DNA of 33,365 nt from Enterovibrio nigricans DSM 22720 (lineage in GTDB: Bacteria; Pseudomonadota; Gammaproteobacteria; Enterobacterales; Vibrionaceae): assembly GCF_900167155.1 (NCBI RefSeq), contig NZ_FUXU01000051.1:1-33365 (forward strand), written 5' to 3'. Positions 33,082 to 33,365 of this stretch are shown here, piece after piece. The first letter of the stretch is position 1. Each line of letters starts with the position of its first letter. Under the pieces are notes generated by a model that saw only the letters and a list, made by a program, of their open reading frames with translations, made no database searches and was not told where the DNA came from. The position numbers were made by a program, and so were the translations under genes.

Positions 33082-33312
33082 ATGATTATGCAGAAAAAAG
33101 ACCGTTGGCAGTTTATTCAGCGAGCTATTTGGATGACCGCCATTACTATATCTTTCATTATTGCGCTTCAGCCCTATCGACTTTATCAATCGTATATTCC
33201 GCTTGATGATTGCGACACGTATTTGGGTCGCATTCATCAAGCGAACAAAGAGAAAAACACCATAGTGATTACTCAATTCGATAGGCTTTGTTGCTTAAAT
33301 CGATGGAACTAA
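33082..33312 (+). CDS. Small hypothetical membrane protein
   Basis: The 76-residue product has one hydrophobic segment (about 15-30, IWMTAITISFIIALQ) after a basic N-terminus, then a polar stretch with three cysteines (CDTYL, LCCLNRW). GAGGAG lies about 7 bp before the ATG, and the gene follows the exporter by 27 bp, so it may be co-transcribed. I do not recognise a family. It could be a small inner-membrane protein with a periplasmic tail. Confidence 0.55.
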   Translation: MIMQKKDRWQFIQRAIWMTAITISFIIALQPYRLYQSYIPLDDCDTYLGRIHQANKEKNTIVITQFDRLCCLNRWN

Positions 33313-33365
33313 ATCTAGAAGCTACGATCTGATCGGCTACACCCATCAATCGTCGTAGTCTCATG

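Noticed and set aside
1-33365. tRNA, rRNA, CRISPR arrays or prophage/defence island
   Set aside because: None of the expected sequence patterns was seen on either strand; the only mobile element is the IS21 end.

Overview
The window looks like a chromosomal segment of a Vibrionaceae-like gammaproteobacterium. The order yceD-rpmF-plsX-fabH-fabD-fabG-acpP-fabF-pabC-mltG-tmk-holB-tatD-ptsG, flanked by maf, rluC, rne and a SulP transporter, is the arrangement I recall from Vibrio-type genomes. The proteins closely resemble gammaproteobacterial families. No taxon was confirmed by a search.

Layout. (1) 1-465: the left end of an IS21-family insertion sequence, with the 5' part of istA on the minus strand and cut by the window edge. 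It abuts, and probably truncates, lysO (lysine exporter, plus). (2) 1445-14033, all minus: glucose PTS permease ptsG, then tatD, holB, tmk, mltG, pabC, and the fatty-acid/phospholipid cluster fabF, acpP, fabG, fabD, fabH, plsX, rpmF, yceD. Transcription runs from yceD (near-consensus promoter almost on its start codon) towards ptsG. Terminators sit after acpP, fabF, holB and tatD, and a pabC promoter is embedded in the fabF terminator. (3) 14280-21641: maf (plus), rluC (minus), rne (plus, about 450-nt leader) and sulP (plus). (4) 21730-33312 is an accessory, Vibrionaceae-style mix. It holds a WYL-domain regulator broken by an amber codon next to its likely target (a small ABM-domain monooxygenase with a palindromic operator), miaE, a Spo0M-like protein, a small ICMT-like membrane methyltransferase, a secreted choloylglycine hydrolase/penicillin acylase, peptide deformylase, a LysE-family exporter, a NemR-like TetR regulator and a CurA-like reductase sharing one operator sequence, a DM13 protein, a YbaK-type deacylase, a YjjU-type patatin and a DMT/EamA exporter.

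How the genes work together. The central block makes acyl chains on ACP (FabD, FabH, FabG, FabF), feeds phospholipid synthesis (PlsX), and co-transcribes ribosome (L32, YceD), folate (PabC), wall-processing (MltG) and DNA-replication genes (Tmk, HolB). The NemR-like/CurA-like pair forms a probable electrophile-response module.

The most novel-looking element is upstream of the EamA exporter. A leucine-rich 18-residue leader ORF overlaps the first arm of a set of mutually exclusive hairpins ending in T-runs, which has the architecture of a ribosome-mediated transcription attenuator. Other points of interest are the IS21/lysO junction, the nonsense-mutated WYL repressor with an intact operator, a perfect FNR box in the ptsG upstream region, the apparently leaderless yceD mRNA, and the pabC promoter inside a terminator stem. 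No tRNA, rRNA or CRISPR array was seen.
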